Origin: Sphingomonas echinoides
GTDB lineage: Bacteria; Pseudomonadota; Alphaproteobacteria; Sphingomonadales; Sphingomonadaceae
Assembly: GCF_029623395.1 (NCBI RefSeq)
Contig: NZ_JAPYKK010000023.1
Span: 1 to 63,411 of the forward strand
Direction: 5' to 3'
DNA length: 63,411 bases
How positions within the stretch are numbered: position 1 is the stretch's first letter; each line of letters starts with the position of its first letter. The notes beneath the pieces are model-generated. The model had not been told where the DNA came from. It did no database searches and saw nothing but the letters and a program-made list of their open reading frames with translations. Of this stretch, positions 19,820 through 28,634 are shown one piece after another. The position numbers were made by a program, and so were the translations under genes.

Positions 19820-20473
19820 ATGCTACCCACACCTACGATCACTGCGTTGCACCTCGTCCCCCTCGACGTCGGCCATCATGTCGGCATCGAGCGACAGATG
19901 CCCGTCGGGGCGGCCGTTTTGACCGCAACGCTGCGCGGACCGCACGTCCACTTCGCCCTCGATAGCTGCATCCTGCGACCGTCCGACCCCACGGACACGC
20001 TGATGGATTGGCTCGACCGGTATGTGATGCGGGACGACGTAACCATCGCCGGCTATCAACTGAACGACGCCGTTGCCTTGCTCGACCGCTTGCCCGGGGA
20101 GGAATGGTCGCCACTCCTGCGCGCATTGGCAGGCTGCGGCCAGCAGCACGCGCTCGATATGACCGCCCGTAGCGGCGAAGAGCCGGTCACGTTCCAGCAG
20201 GCCTGCGCCTGTTCCGGAATCCTGTGTGCGCCTGTCGATGCCAATAGGCGCTTCGCCGACTGGATGCGCTCCGACGTGCGTGGCTTGGCGCACGACGCAG
20301 AGGTCGATGCGCTCGCGACCTTCCGTCTGGTCATCCGCCGTCTGGCGGTCCTGAACCCCATCGCGCGAGGCATCGTCGGCGCCATCGCCGACCATTTCGC
20401 CACCTGGCTCGAACACGCGGATCATCCCGCCGCGCAGGCCCATGTCGCCGATCTGCTGTCCGTCACCGACTGA
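19820..20473 (+). CDS. Probable DEDDh-type exonuclease-like protein
   Basis: 217 residues, with GGAG upstream of the ATG. Near the C-terminus, GLAHDAEVDALATFRL matches the Exo III pattern HxAxxDAxA of DnaQ-type 3'-5' exonucleases. IAGYQLNDAVALLDRL resembles the Exo II region. A classical DxE Exo I motif is not clear at the N-terminus (only a single Asp in LVPLDVGHH), so activity is uncertain. It is the first of three consecutive genes of similar size and style ahead of a RepA-like ATPase, on the same strand with short gaps. Confidence 0.55.
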   Translation: MLPTPTITALHLVPLDVGHHVGIERQMPVGAAVLTATLRGPHVHFALDSCILRPSDPTDTLMDWLDRYVMRDDVTIAGYQLNDAVALLDRLPGEEWSPLLRALAGCGQQHALDMTARSGEEPVTFQQACACSGILCAPVDANRRFADWMRSDVRGLAHDAEVDALATFRLVIRRLAVLNPIARGIVGAIADHFATWLEHADHPAAQAHVADLLSVTD

Positions 20474-20515
20474 TCCCCACCGGCCGCCACGCGGCTTGTC
20501 TCCAAGGAAATTTCC

Positions 20516-21172
20516 ATGTCTCTCATCGATCTATCGATCGAAGCGCGTGGCTACGCGCCCGCGTCGATCGCACTCGCCGTAAGAACTATCGGTGCCTGTC
20601 CCGCTGCCGGTCATCGACCGGATGCCCGCATCCTCTGCGGTCTCGGGCTGCTCTCCGTCACGCCAAATGATGGTGGCGGCTTTATCTTCACCACCGACGC
20701 CCGGTGTCTGGGCGAAGCCGACGCGGTCGCGGAGCTGCTCGACTGGCTGGAGCCGCGCATCCCTGCAAGCACCACCGTCATCAGCTGGGATAATTGGGGC
20801 AGCGTCCCGCGCCGCCTGCTGGCGCTCGCCGATCCGGCGCGGCATCCGAACATCATGTCCGCCGCCGCCGACACCGCTGGTCGCTGGCGGGACATGCCGC
20901 GTGGACACACGTGGCATCTTCGCCAGACACGCGCGGCGCTGCTGCCATGCCTGTGCCCGCTGGGCACCCGCGTCGATGAATGCGACGGGGCCATGCCGGC
21001 CTATCTGCTGCCGGACCCAGTCATCACCGCCACCGAATTGATCGGCGAGGCGATCGCGGGCTGGCGGACCTGGGCAGCTGGCTTCGGGGATTTCGACGAT
21101 GCCGACCACCCCGCCCAGGCCACGCTGCGTGCGCTCGACCGCTGGCGTGCCGGCCAGCCCGCCACCCGCTGA
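20516..21172 (+). CDS. Hypothetical protein of the exonuclease-like cluster
   Basis: 218 residues, with AAGGAA before the ATG. The layout resembles its two neighbours (STTVISWDNWGSVPRRLLAL in the position of an Exo II helix, ADHPAQATLRALDRW in the position of Exo III), but the acidic residues are mostly lost. It is plausibly a catalytically dead DEDD-fold paralogue. This is inference from pattern and position, and no family can be assigned with confidence. Confidence 0.5.
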   Translation: MSLIDLSIEARGYAPASIALAVRTIGACPAAGHRPDARILCGLGLLSVTPNDGGGFIFTTDARCLGEADAVAELLDWLEPRIPASTTVISWDNWGSVPRRLLALADPARHPNIMSAAADTAGRWRDMPRGHTWHLRQTRAALLPCLCPLGTRVDECDGAMPAYLLPDPVITATELIGEAIAGWRTWAAGFGDFDDADHPAQATLRALDRWRAGQPATR

Positions 21173-21226
21173 TCCCACACCGCCCGCCCCAACAATCCGG
21201 ACCCCGCGTCCGACAGGAGACTGCTC

Positions 21227-22090
21227 ATGCATATCGATCCCGCCCGCATCTGGAAGACCGACACCCCCGGCTATGTCGTCGTCCTCGATGCCGAATGCCG
21301 CTACGACCATCAGGTGCACGGCCGCTATCTCGCCGCCGAACGCTGCACTCCCGCCGAGATCGCCGATCTCCACCCGCGTGACCGCCGCCACGATCCCCGC
21401 GCCACGCCGCGCTGGCCGTGTCAACAGATCGTCGCGCTCAGTTGGCTGGTCCTGACCGACGGCGATGATGGCCTGCGTCCGATCCGCATGGAGACGCGGG
21501 GGTGTCCCGAGCATGACGAGGCCGGGATCGTCGCCGCCTTCCTCGACAACATGGAGCGGCTGGGCCGCGTCCAGCTCACGACTTGGGGCGGTTTCCACGC
21601 CGACGTGCCGCAGATCCTCCTCGCTGCCGCGGCGGCAGGACTGAAGCTGCCGACTTCCTTGACCGCCCTGCACGCGCCGTGGCGGCGCGAGGCGTCGGGC
21701 CACTGCGATCTCATGACCGAGATGTGTGCCGGCGCCAAATCCCCGCATCTCGCCGAGATCGCCGCCAAGCTCGGCGTGCCTGCCAAGCTCACCTGCCGGC
21801 CGGATCAGGTCAGCCGGCTTATGGACCAGGGCAAATGGTCCTCGGTCAAGGCGGTGGCGGAGGGCGACGTACTGACCACGACCATGGTCCTGATGCGCTG
21901 GAGACATCTGCTGGGCGGCAGCGTCTCAGCACTCGACGCGACACGGCGACTGTCCGCCTTCATCGCAGAGCATTGCGCGCACCGGCCCTACGCCGCCGAC
22001 TGGCGGCGATACGGCGACGAAATCATGCGTGATGCCTTTGCCCGCGAGATCGCGAAGGTAGAAGACCAGCTTCCGCTTCCCTGCGGCTGA
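21227..22090 (+). CDS. Predicted 3'-5' exonuclease (PolB-exonuclease-like)
   Basis: 287 residues, with AGGAG before the ATG. Exo I is VVVLDAECRYD (Asp21, Glu23), Exo II is TWGGFHADVPQIL (Asp126), and the C-terminal acidic motif is AEGDVLTTTMVLMRW (Asp214). This order and KSPHLAEIAAKLG fit the predicted exonuclease family related to the proofreading domain of DNA polymerase B. It is the best-preserved member of three tandem genes and sits directly upstream of a RepA-like ATPase, which suggests a plasmid replication or repair module. Confidence 0.75.
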   Translation: MHIDPARIWKTDTPGYVVVLDAECRYDHQVHGRYLAAERCTPAEIADLHPRDRRHDPRATPRWPCQQIVALSWLVLTDGDDGLRPIRMETRGCPEHDEAGIVAAFLDNMERLGRVQLTTWGGFHADVPQILLAAAAAGLKLPTSLTALHAPWRREASGHCDLMTEMCAGAKSPHLAEIAAKLGVPAKLTCRPDQVSRLMDQGKWSSVKAVAEGDVLTTTMVLMRWRHLLGGSVSALDATRRLSAFIAEHCAHRPYAADWRRYGDEIMRDAFAREIAKVEDQLPLPCG

Positions 22091-22144
22091 CGGTGTCTCG
22101 CGCGCTACCACCCCATCGAATATTCAGCGCGCGCACTGGGACCA

Positions 22145-22169
22145 GGGTGGCTGATGCATTCAGCCACCC
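22145..22169. promoter_or_regulatory. Perfect palindrome next to AT-rich DNA ahead of the RepA-like gene
   Basis: GGGTGGCTGA and TCAGCCACCC form a 10-bp inverted repeat around TGCAT. Directly after it lies the AT-rich string ACATATATAA, which could be a -10 region or a melting site. The position, about 100 bp before a RepA-like ATPase, suggests an autoregulatory operator or part of an origin. Confidence 0.5.
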
Positions 22170-22267
22170 ATGGCCCATAAACATATATAAAGGCATTTCC
22201 GCTGAATGCTGAATCCACACCGTCGCGCTCATCATGAGCACGACTATGGAGCGAAAGAGCGATCAGC

Positions 22268-23731
22268 ATGAGCGCGGTGAACGGCAAGCAAAACGATCCG
22301 ATGCATTCGGATCGCCGGACCGCAGCGGCGCAGGCGGCGCCGCCTAGACATTGGGACTCGCAGCCTGAGACCGACAAATGGCTGGCCAGCCACCATTTCG
22401 AGGACGCCACCCCGACGATCCCGTTCCGGATCGACGGTTGGCTGGCCGCGCGTGGTCCCGCTGTCTGGTTCGGCGCCGGGTCGACCGGCAAGACCCAGCT
22501 CCTTCTCTGGATGGCGGCGATGATCGCCAGCCGGCCTGAGCATCGCCAGCCGACCTGGCTCGGCGGCACGATCAACGGCACCGGCCATGTGCTGATCCTG
22601 ACCGCCGAGGACGCGCGGTCGCAGATCGTCGGCCGCCTGCGCGACATCGTGCAGAACACGATGCACCAGGATACCGCAGCGGCGGCATCGACCTGTGCGC
22701 GGCTGCACGTCATGCCGTTCCTCAGCATGACCGAAGCCGAGTTCGGTCACCCCAACGCCAGTCTCCTGCGGTTCGGCGAGGACCGCGTGTGGCGCCCGTC
22801 CGGCGTCATGGAAGAGGTCCGCCGCTACATCACCGAGTGGAACGCCCGCCATGATGATCCGGAAGACCGGATCGTCGGCGTCGTCATGGATTCCGCCACC
22901 AGCATGGCGGGCTTCGACGGCATGGAGGGCGAGGCCACCACCAATTTCTTCTTCTACCTCGGTCGCCTGTGCGAGGCGCTCGGCATCTTCTTCACGATCA
23001 TCGGCCATGTCCCCAAGGCCGCCTTCGTTCCACGGAAGGATCCGTGGGGCAGCGCCGCATCCCGCCTGCGCGGCGTCGCCATGTGGACGACGGCACCGCG
23101 CATGGCGGTCGAGGTGCGCCTTCTCCAGGAGTGGCGCGAGAAGGGCGGCCCCTATTACGAGGAGGAGGCCCTTCGTGATCTGTTCCCGCACCTCGACCGC
23201 AAGGACTTCCTCGTCATCTATGCCGCCAAGGCCAATCTGCTCGGTGTGTGCCGCGAGCCGCGCTATATCATCCGCGACGAGCAGGGCGCCTTCAGAGAGG
23301 TGAGCCCTCCGGTTTCCGTCGACAGTGATGCCGCTGGCGACGACAAGCCGTCGCATCCTTCGCTTAGGAAGAAGCCAAAGGCCCCGCGTCCGGCGTCGGC
23401 TCGCTCCGACCGATCCAAACGGTCCGACGAGGATTATGCACCGGGCACCGAGCTCGTGATGCGCGTCATTACCCTCACCTATCCCGACCTCGTCGCCGGT
23501 CAGTGCGTGGCAGCTGACCGCGTCATGAAGAAGCTGATCACGCTGCATGCTGAGCAGCCCTTCCCCAATCGTGAACTCGTCACCAGCGCCTCAGGCGGCG
23601 GCAAGAGAAAAGCACGTGACGGTAGCATCGCTTGGCACTTCCAGCGGCTCGAGAAACGCGGTGTCCTCGAAAAGCGCAACAGCCGACACTTCTTCGTCCA
23701 TCGGCCTACAGCCCAGACAGACGGTCTGTAG
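22268..23731 (+). CDS. RepA-like hexameric ATPase/helicase
   Basis: 487 residues. Walker A is GAGSTGKT (69-76), with a Walker B-like VVMDSATS and a sensor-like FTIIGHVPK. This layout matches the RecA-fold AAA_25/RepA family that includes plasmid RepA helicases. After about residue 360 comes a basic linker and then a winged-helix-like C-terminus (GSIAWHFQRLEKRGVLEKRN), probably for DNA binding. It follows three exonuclease-like genes on the same strand. The likely role is replication initiation or restart of a plasmid or integrated element. Confidence 0.78.
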   Translation: MSAVNGKQNDPMHSDRRTAAAQAAPPRHWDSQPETDKWLASHHFEDATPTIPFRIDGWLAARGPAVWFGAGSTGKTQLLLWMAAMIASRPEHRQPTWLGGTINGTGHVLILTAEDARSQIVGRLRDIVQNTMHQDTAAAASTCARLHVMPFLSMTEAEFGHPNASLLRFGEDRVWRPSGVMEEVRRYITEWNARHDDPEDRIVGVVMDSATSMAGFDGMEGEATTNFFFYLGRLCEALGIFFTIIGHVPKAAFVPRKDPWGSAASRLRGVAMWTTAPRMAVEVRLLQEWREKGGPYYEEEALRDLFPHLDRKDFLVIYAAKANLLGVCREPRYIIRDEQGAFREVSPPVSVDSDAAGDDKPSHPSLRKKPKAPRPASARSDRSKRSDEDYAPGTELVMRVITLTYPDLVAGQCVAADRVMKKLITLHAEQPFPNRELVTSASGGGKRKARDGSIAWHFQRLEKRGVLEKRNSRHFFVHRPTAQTDGL

Positions 23732-23898
23732 GCCCCTCCCCTTCTTTTCTCAGCGGACTTCACAGCTCCAATGACGCAAGGTCCGCAAGGCTACGGACCT
23801 GTCCTCTTCCCTCTTTTCCTCTCCTCAACGTCGCCCCTCAATCGATCGATTTTTGAAGATTGGCGAAAGCCAAGGAACGGAAAAAGAGGAGTTAGAAA

Positions 23899-25251
23899 AT
23901 GTTGAATTTCGCACGTGAACTGCTGGAAGCATCGCTGAGAGACAAGTTCGATGCGGCACTGGGTTCGTTTGATCTCGCCAATGGAACTCCCGTCGCGTCC
24001 GCTCTCGTTTCGGCGATCATGGTCGATCTTCGCCAAAGCCGGTATGAAGATGGCATCGAGATCATCGATGCCTTGGCTGAGGATACGATCTTCGACCTCG
24101 GTTTCTACCTGGCTGAAGCGATCGCCCATGAGGATCAGCAATTCACACTGCCACTTGGCACCAGGGTCAAATCGGACAAGCCCGGCTCGATCCACATGGG
24201 CGGGGAGATCTGGGTGACCGAGGCGGGCAAAACCGGCCTCTTTCCGCTCGAAACGGTACGACGGGGTGCGCACGGCCCAAACCTCGAACTGCTGCGCGCT
24301 TCCATATCGCAAGCCGTCCGCGGCAAGCCCTGGCAACGGATCGGCCTGCCTTCGCCTGTCCTCATCGCCGATAGCGAAGCCCGGCATCTGCTCAAATTCC
24401 CGCCCTTTCAGGCGGCCGGTGGCGTTGTCTTGCAACGCTGGGCAGATGAAACCGGGGCATCCCGCTTCGGCGCGGCGACGCCGGAGCAGATCAAGGCCTT
24501 CGCTACCTCGATCGTTGCCGACATGAAGACGCTCTGGAAACGCCGGAAAGCTGTCGCCGCACAGGCCGCGGTCGCGCGGGGCATCGCCGAAGCGAAGATT
24601 CCGAGTGACGCGGACGGAGTCGCCATTCGCGCCATCGCCATCGACTTCGAGCGTCATCGCAAGGATGAACACCTGTCCTTCTACGTCGAGTTCGACGGAA
24701 TCGACGAGGCTCATCGGCCCGGCATCGTCCTTGATTACATTCCTGCCGTCATCGAAGGTCAGTGGCGGCGTGATCCCGTGCCATACGGCATCGATGGTCG
24801 CCGCGCCGAGCGCGATGCCTTGCGCGCCCTCGGAGCGGATGGCGAGATCGACCTGCTCGCGGAAGCGGTGGTCCGCTATGCACTAGAGGGTCCGGCGGCA
24901 GTTCTCGCGCGCCTGGCTGCCGACCTCGAAACGGATGTCGCCTTCACCACCGAGGCAGGCCCTGTCTACGCTGTCCTGTTCTGGCACGACGGCTGCATCA
25001 AGGCCGAGATCACGGCGCCGGACAGGATCGTGCAGTATGGCGACATACTCGAATGGTATGAGGGCGCATTCGACGACGCTGCCGCCCGTGCGTTGGTCGG
25101 TTCGGCGCTCACACCATTGGTGCCGCTCCCTTTCGATGTGACCTGCCTCATCACCGACGCCGCTCCCCTATACCGGGGCGGGGTCAAGTTGAACCTCAAG
25201 GGCGGGCGGTCACTCGTCAACTGTGCCACCGGGCATATCTGGGGACGCTGA
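23899..25251 (+). CDS. Protein of unknown function at the end of the plasmid-like block
   Basis: 450 residues, with GAGGAG before the ATG. It looks soluble, with no signal peptide or membrane segment. The N-terminal third is helical. The region around residues 210-250 is rich in Ala/Arg/Lys helices, and the C-terminal part contains FYVEFDGIDEAHRPGIVLDYIP and a beta-rich end. I do not recognise the family. It is followed within 10 bp by a strong intrinsic terminator, so it closes the transcription unit. Confidence 0.75.
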   Translation: MLNFARELLEASLRDKFDAALGSFDLANGTPVASALVSAIMVDLRQSRYEDGIEIIDALAEDTIFDLGFYLAEAIAHEDQQFTLPLGTRVKSDKPGSIHMGGEIWVTEAGKTGLFPLETVRRGAHGPNLELLRASISQAVRGKPWQRIGLPSPVLIADSEARHLLKFPPFQAAGGVVLQRWADETGASRFGAATPEQIKAFATSIVADMKTLWKRRKAVAAQAAVARGIAEAKIPSDADGVAIRAIAIDFERHRKDEHLSFYVEFDGIDEAHRPGIVLDYIPAVIEGQWRRDPVPYGIDGRRAERDALRALGADGEIDLLAEAVVRYALEGPAAVLARLAADLETDVAFTTEAGPVYAVLFWHDGCIKAEITAPDRIVQYGDILEWYEGAFDDAAARALVGSALTPLVPLPFDVTCLITDAAPLYRGGVKLNLKGGRSLVNCATGHIWGR

Positions 25252-25257
25252 TCGAAA

Positions 25258-25293
25258 GGCGGGACCGGCGGTTGCGTCGGTCCCGCCTTCTTT
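25258..25293 (+). terminator. Intrinsic terminator
   Basis: GGCGGGACCG pairs perfectly with CGGTCCCGCC across a 10-nt loop, followed by TTCTTT. It begins seven bases after the stop of the unknown 450-residue gene. Confidence 0.85.
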
Positions 25294-25309
25294 ATGGCGG
25301 CGGGCCTAA

Positions 25310-25827
25310 GGAGGCCACCCGCTGGCCTTCCTGCGGCAGGATCTGACCTGCCGCCGCATCACACGCTGCGCCGATCTTGCGAACATCAAGAACGGCCAGC
25401 ACGTCGAGGTGGCCGGGATCATCCTCGTCCGCCAGAAGCCGGGATCGGCCAAGGGTCTGCTGTTCATCACCATCGAGGATGAGACGGGGATCGCCAACGG
25501 CATCCTGTTTCCCGACCGCTTCGAGGCACAACGCCGCACTGTGATGTCGGCCGCGATGTCGGGATGAAGGGGCGCGTGCAGAAGGAGGGACAGGTGATCC
25601 ACGTCATCTGCGACCGAAACATCGACCATGGACCGTTGCTCGCGCAGCTCTGGCAAAGGGATTTTCCGCATGCGACCAGGCGTGATGACGGCGCGCGGCA
25701 TGCGGGCTCGCCGGACCGTGGCGATGCCGGCTGGAAGCCCGGCCTTCGCGACGGCTATTGGCCGCCGCATAGCACGGGCATGGATCCGGAAGATGTCGTG
25801 CGGGTGAAGGCGCGCGACTTCCACTGA
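25310..25827 (+). pseudogene. dnaE2: C-terminal remnant of error-prone DNA polymerase DnaE2
   Basis: From 25316 the frame reads HPLAFLRQDL, then KNGQHVEVAGIILVRQKPGS and FITIEDETGIANGILFP, which is the OB-domain end of DnaE2/ImuC. At about 25560 that frame ends (SAAMSG then TGA), and the next frame continues with MKGRVQKEGQVIHVICDR and the family's terminal VKARDF. Only about the last 170 of roughly 1000 residues remain, with one frameshift, so it is inactive. There is no imuA or imuB in the window. The 5' break coincides with the terminator of the preceding gene, which marks a recombination junction. Confidence 0.85.
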
Positions 25828-25856
25828 TCGGTGTCTCGCCATCAGTGAATCATCAT

Positions 25857-26190
25857 CGACCCGTCGCTTCATATCCTCCGCGCCACTGCTGCACAGTCCA
25901 ATAAGGGGAAAGTCGACACGATCGAGGTGCGGCTCGTGCTGCGCTGCCTAATGGCGCATTACCCGGAACGATGGCCACTCGACATGTTCTGGAACTCGAC
26001 CGGGACGGATCACGATATCGGGCGGGCGCAAGGCTGTACCGCGGCACTGAATGGCATAGTCCGGCAGATCGATGGCGGCAGTCGCCTGTCCTGCCCCACA
26101 ATCGGTAATACAAAGCCTCCCGCCCGCCTCTCAGATTCGGACATCTGTTCATGTCTATCTTCGCGTCATCAGAGGCTCGGCTTGCAATGA
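25857..26190 (+). CDS. Small hypothetical protein, possibly lacking its start
   Basis: The frame gives IDPSLHILRATAAQSNKGK, then VRLVLRCLMAHYPERWPLDM and GRAQGCTAALNGIVRQI, which reads like a genuine small protein. However, the frame has a TGA just before it and no ATG. A GTG at 25927 would give 87 residues. It may be a truncated gene left at the dnaE2 junction. The function is unknown. Confidence 0.35.
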
Positions 26191-26302
26191 GGGCGTTGAA
26201 GAGAGATTGAGTGAGCCGTCCACTTTAAGCGTCTGCAGACGTCATGAGGCGTTCAGGCGCAAATTGGACGTAGCTGTCAGCGGGACCTCGAAAAGCCCGG
26301 GT

Positions 26303-26323
26303 CCGGCGGAGGGCCCCTCCGCC
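26303..26323. other. GC-rich perfect palindrome
   Basis: CGGCGGAGGG and CCCTCCGCCG flank a single C. It lies 15 bp beyond the stop of the small secreted protein gene (minus strand). It could act as a terminator-like hairpin, but no T-run follows. Confidence 0.35.
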
Positions 26324-26337
26324 GAACAATGCGCCCC

Positions 26338-26727
26338 TCAGTGCTTGTTAAAATAGCCGAGCGGTCCACACCTTCGGAAGGTCCCCGCCGACCGGGACTT
26401 AATGAGCGTGAACCCGTCACTGCCATTCTGACGCAAATTGAGGGTCCGCGTATATGGGTCAGTAGGGCTGCCATCGCCGGCTGCGCGACAGGTTTCAACA
26501 ATCGTCATCACGCCAGCTTGCTTCCTCGTGATCCTGTCCGTGCATTTGCTGGCATGCGCATAGGAGAAACTTCGTCCATCAAAGCTCATCGTTGAGGCAT
26601 TGGGCTGCTCGTCGCAGGCGAGTCCGGCCGCCCCATAATCGCCTGCCTTGAGCGTTATCGTCGCCGCATTTGCAGAGGCAGCAAGCATCAGGATTGTAGC
26701 TGTGGCTGCACAGGCGGACATTCGCAT
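26338..26727 (-). CDS. Small secreted cysteine-containing protein
   Basis: 129 residues, with an excellent GAGGAGGG site before the ATG and a clear signal peptide (MRMSACAATATILMLAASANA). The mature part has four cysteines (LACDEQ, SKCTDR, ETCRAA, RRCGPL), probably two disulfides, and a beta-rich pattern. It is probably periplasmic or extracellular. No family is recognised. It stands alone with a GC palindrome downstream. Confidence 0.75.
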   Translation of the reverse strand: MRMSACAATATILMLAASANAATITLKAGDYGAAGLACDEQPNASTMSFDGRSFSYAHASKCTDRITRKQAGVMTIVETCRAAGDGSPTDPYTRTLNLRQNGSDGFTLIKSRSAGTFRRCGPLGYFNKH

Positions 26728-27088
26728 CAGTTACCCTCCTCATGGCCGCATGATAGTGGCCGATACACGCGGCGCTATACCGCACGATGATAGGCCGTCG
26801 CCATCGCTAGGCGAATGACTAAGGTATCATGCAGCGGGTGCGGCGGCTTTTCTTATCGAAAACGTCCGCCCCGGGCGGAAGCCGCTCAGCCCCGCCGTGA
26901 CGACCTATATTCGGTTAGTCGCGACGCGTTAGTCGCTTCTCAAGATCAGCCGCTCATTCAGGTTCAGATTGTGGACCGGCTCGGGCTGATAGCGACTAAA
27001 CATTTGCTAAATGACCACCATCTGACGATGGGGGACAGTTGCTTTGCGAAGCTCAGGGGTCGGCGTTGCGTCAGACTGGAGTTACCAG
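26728..27088. other. Intergenic stretch
   Basis: About 360 bp between the start of the small secreted protein (minus) and the end of the DUF4917 gene (minus). A plus-strand frame here has no supporting features. Nothing else is seen. Confidence 0.4.
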
Positions 27089-28153
27089 TTATCCCCATAC
27101 TCGTGCGGTTAAAGCGTCATAAAACGCTACGGAAAGCGGCCACCTTTCCGATCGGAGCGAAGCCAGTGCCTCAGCACGCGCTATGATGACACCGTTCTCC
27201 GCTTGCAGCGGGTCCCCATAGATCCCGACGTATAGCTTCTTGAATCGACCCCGGCCAATACGGGTCAGTATGTGGTCGTCATTCTGCGCTAATGAGTGGC
27301 CGAAGACGAACATACAGTGCGTGCCAACCTGAACGTTTGCCGTGAACTGCTTGAAACATTGGTAGAGATACGCGTTGTGCCGGATCTTAGTCTTCTTTTG
27401 AGCACTGGTTCCCTCTGCGACAAAGAGAGGAAACGCATCATTTGCGAGCGCGTCGCGCGCTTGATCAATTAGGGGCACGCCTTTTCGCACCCATGTATAC
27501 TTTACGAGATCCTTGCCGGTGTCGAAGAGGTGCAGAGCCCCGTGCAAAAACATCACGCAAGCGCCGTGCGCGTTGGTCTCCCCCTGCCACACTACATATT
27601 CGGCGTCGGGCTCGTCCTCGTCGTTGCCAAAGCCATCGCTGATCGCGAGCCTGATCGGTTCCCCGAACGGCATGTCGTCGTGCATCAACGTCCAGTAAAG
27701 CAGAAGGTCATAGTTGAGTGTGAAGACCGAGCCAGCCTTTGGGCCGGCCAGGAAGTTGGCCAAAAAAAGTCGACACGCCCAGAACTTATCATCGTCGATT
27801 TCCATCGGCACATGCGGGTGGTTGCCGGCGATGGTCTGTACGAGGATTTCCTTCAAGATTGCGGCGTGATCCAGCATTGTCGCGGGCGCGGCACTGCCCT
27901 TGCCGAGATAGGCGGGCAGAATATGAGCCGCGTTCTCGAGTGCGCGGATGGCCGCCTCGAAGTCCTGGGTCCGCAGGGCCTCAAACACCTCAACAACCTC
28001 GGGCGCCGTCGAGAAATCTGCCTGCGCGAACAGCGAACCGTAGTGAAAGATGTCGGCCCGACACGCGATGCTGAAGCCATTGCCGATCAGAAGATGACGC
28101 TTCGCAAATTGGTTCGAGTCGGCGATCGCTTCGGCGAACGTCATCAGCGGCAT
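27089..28153 (-). CDS. DUF4917 family protein (SIR2-like)
   Basis: 354 residues, with GGGAGAAG before the ATG. The N-terminus reads RHLLIGNGFSIACR, a glycine-rich loop like that of SIR2-type NAD-binding folds. Downstream, SVFTLNYDLLLYW, MFLHGALHLFD and MFVFGHSLAQNDDHIL match the DUF4917 pattern, in which GHSL..D also recalls SIR2 anti-phage effectors. The family is uncharacterised. A nucleotide- or NAD-dependent role, perhaps in defence, is inferred from the fold-like motifs and the accessory-region context. There is no partner gene alongside. Confidence 0.8.
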   Translation of the reverse strand: MPLMTFAEAIADSNQFAKRHLLIGNGFSIACRADIFHYGSLFAQADFSTAPEVVEVFEALRTQDFEAAIRALENAAHILPAYLGKGSAAPATMLDHAAILKEILVQTIAGNHPHVPMEIDDDKFWACRLFLANFLAGPKAGSVFTLNYDLLLYWTLMHDDMPFGEPIRLAISDGFGNDEDEPDAEYVVWQGETNAHGACVMFLHGALHLFDTGKDLVKYTWVRKGVPLIDQARDALANDAFPLFVAEGTSAQKKTKIRHNAYLYQCFKQFTANVQVGTHCMFVFGHSLAQNDDHILTRIGRGRFKKLYVGIYGDPLQAENGVIIARAEALASLRSERWPLSVAFYDALTARVWG

Positions 28154-28634
28154 TACTTCTCCCCATCGTCGGCGCGCCGGCCCGTCTGCCGCTCACGCAT
28201 GATTCGTTGCAAAAGCGGGCCAGTCAATGGCGTCGGTGGTAGGGCTAACTAATTCCCCTTCTTACCAATCGGACTGATGCGAGTTTTCCCCCGTCTTATG
28301 TCATTGTTGAGCTTCCCTGTTCAGTCCTGATTGCCATCGATGCGGTGCCCTACCACCCCGAATTTTTGAAGCTCCAGTGACCATCAGCACCTTCCGCCAC
28401 GACCCACGAGTGGACATTCAAGTGCCCTAAGCCGCCTTCCACCTCCGGACATTCGTTCATCCGGTTAGACAGCGGTTTTTGGGAGTTTCCAGACCGGCAG
28501 CTTTGCCGCCCGATAGCTGCCAGTCGGGTTTGGAGAACAGCCGGCGAGCCGGCCGTGCCTAAACGTCGCGACCCGAGCGTCGGCGATCATTCCGTTGATC
28601 GCAGGCTAGATTGTCGCATTATGGTGGCGAGCGA
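28154..28634. other. Intergenic stretch carrying repeat copy A
   Basis: No coding frame is convincing. It holds the first clear copy of the dispersed repeat (28400-28520) and the promoter regions of the flanking divergent genes. Confidence 0.5.
28400..28520 (+). repeat. Dispersed intergenic repeat, copy A
   Basis: It contains GACCCACGAGTGGACATTCA, then CGGACATTCGTTCATCCGG and a GGTTTTTGGG segment. It shares its layout with copies B to I. Confidence 0.75.

Noticed and set aside
20531..23548. Long minus-strand frames 20531-21907 and 22244-23548
   Set aside because: Antisense to the exonuclease-like and RepA-like genes, which have catalytic motifs and good ribosome-binding sites.
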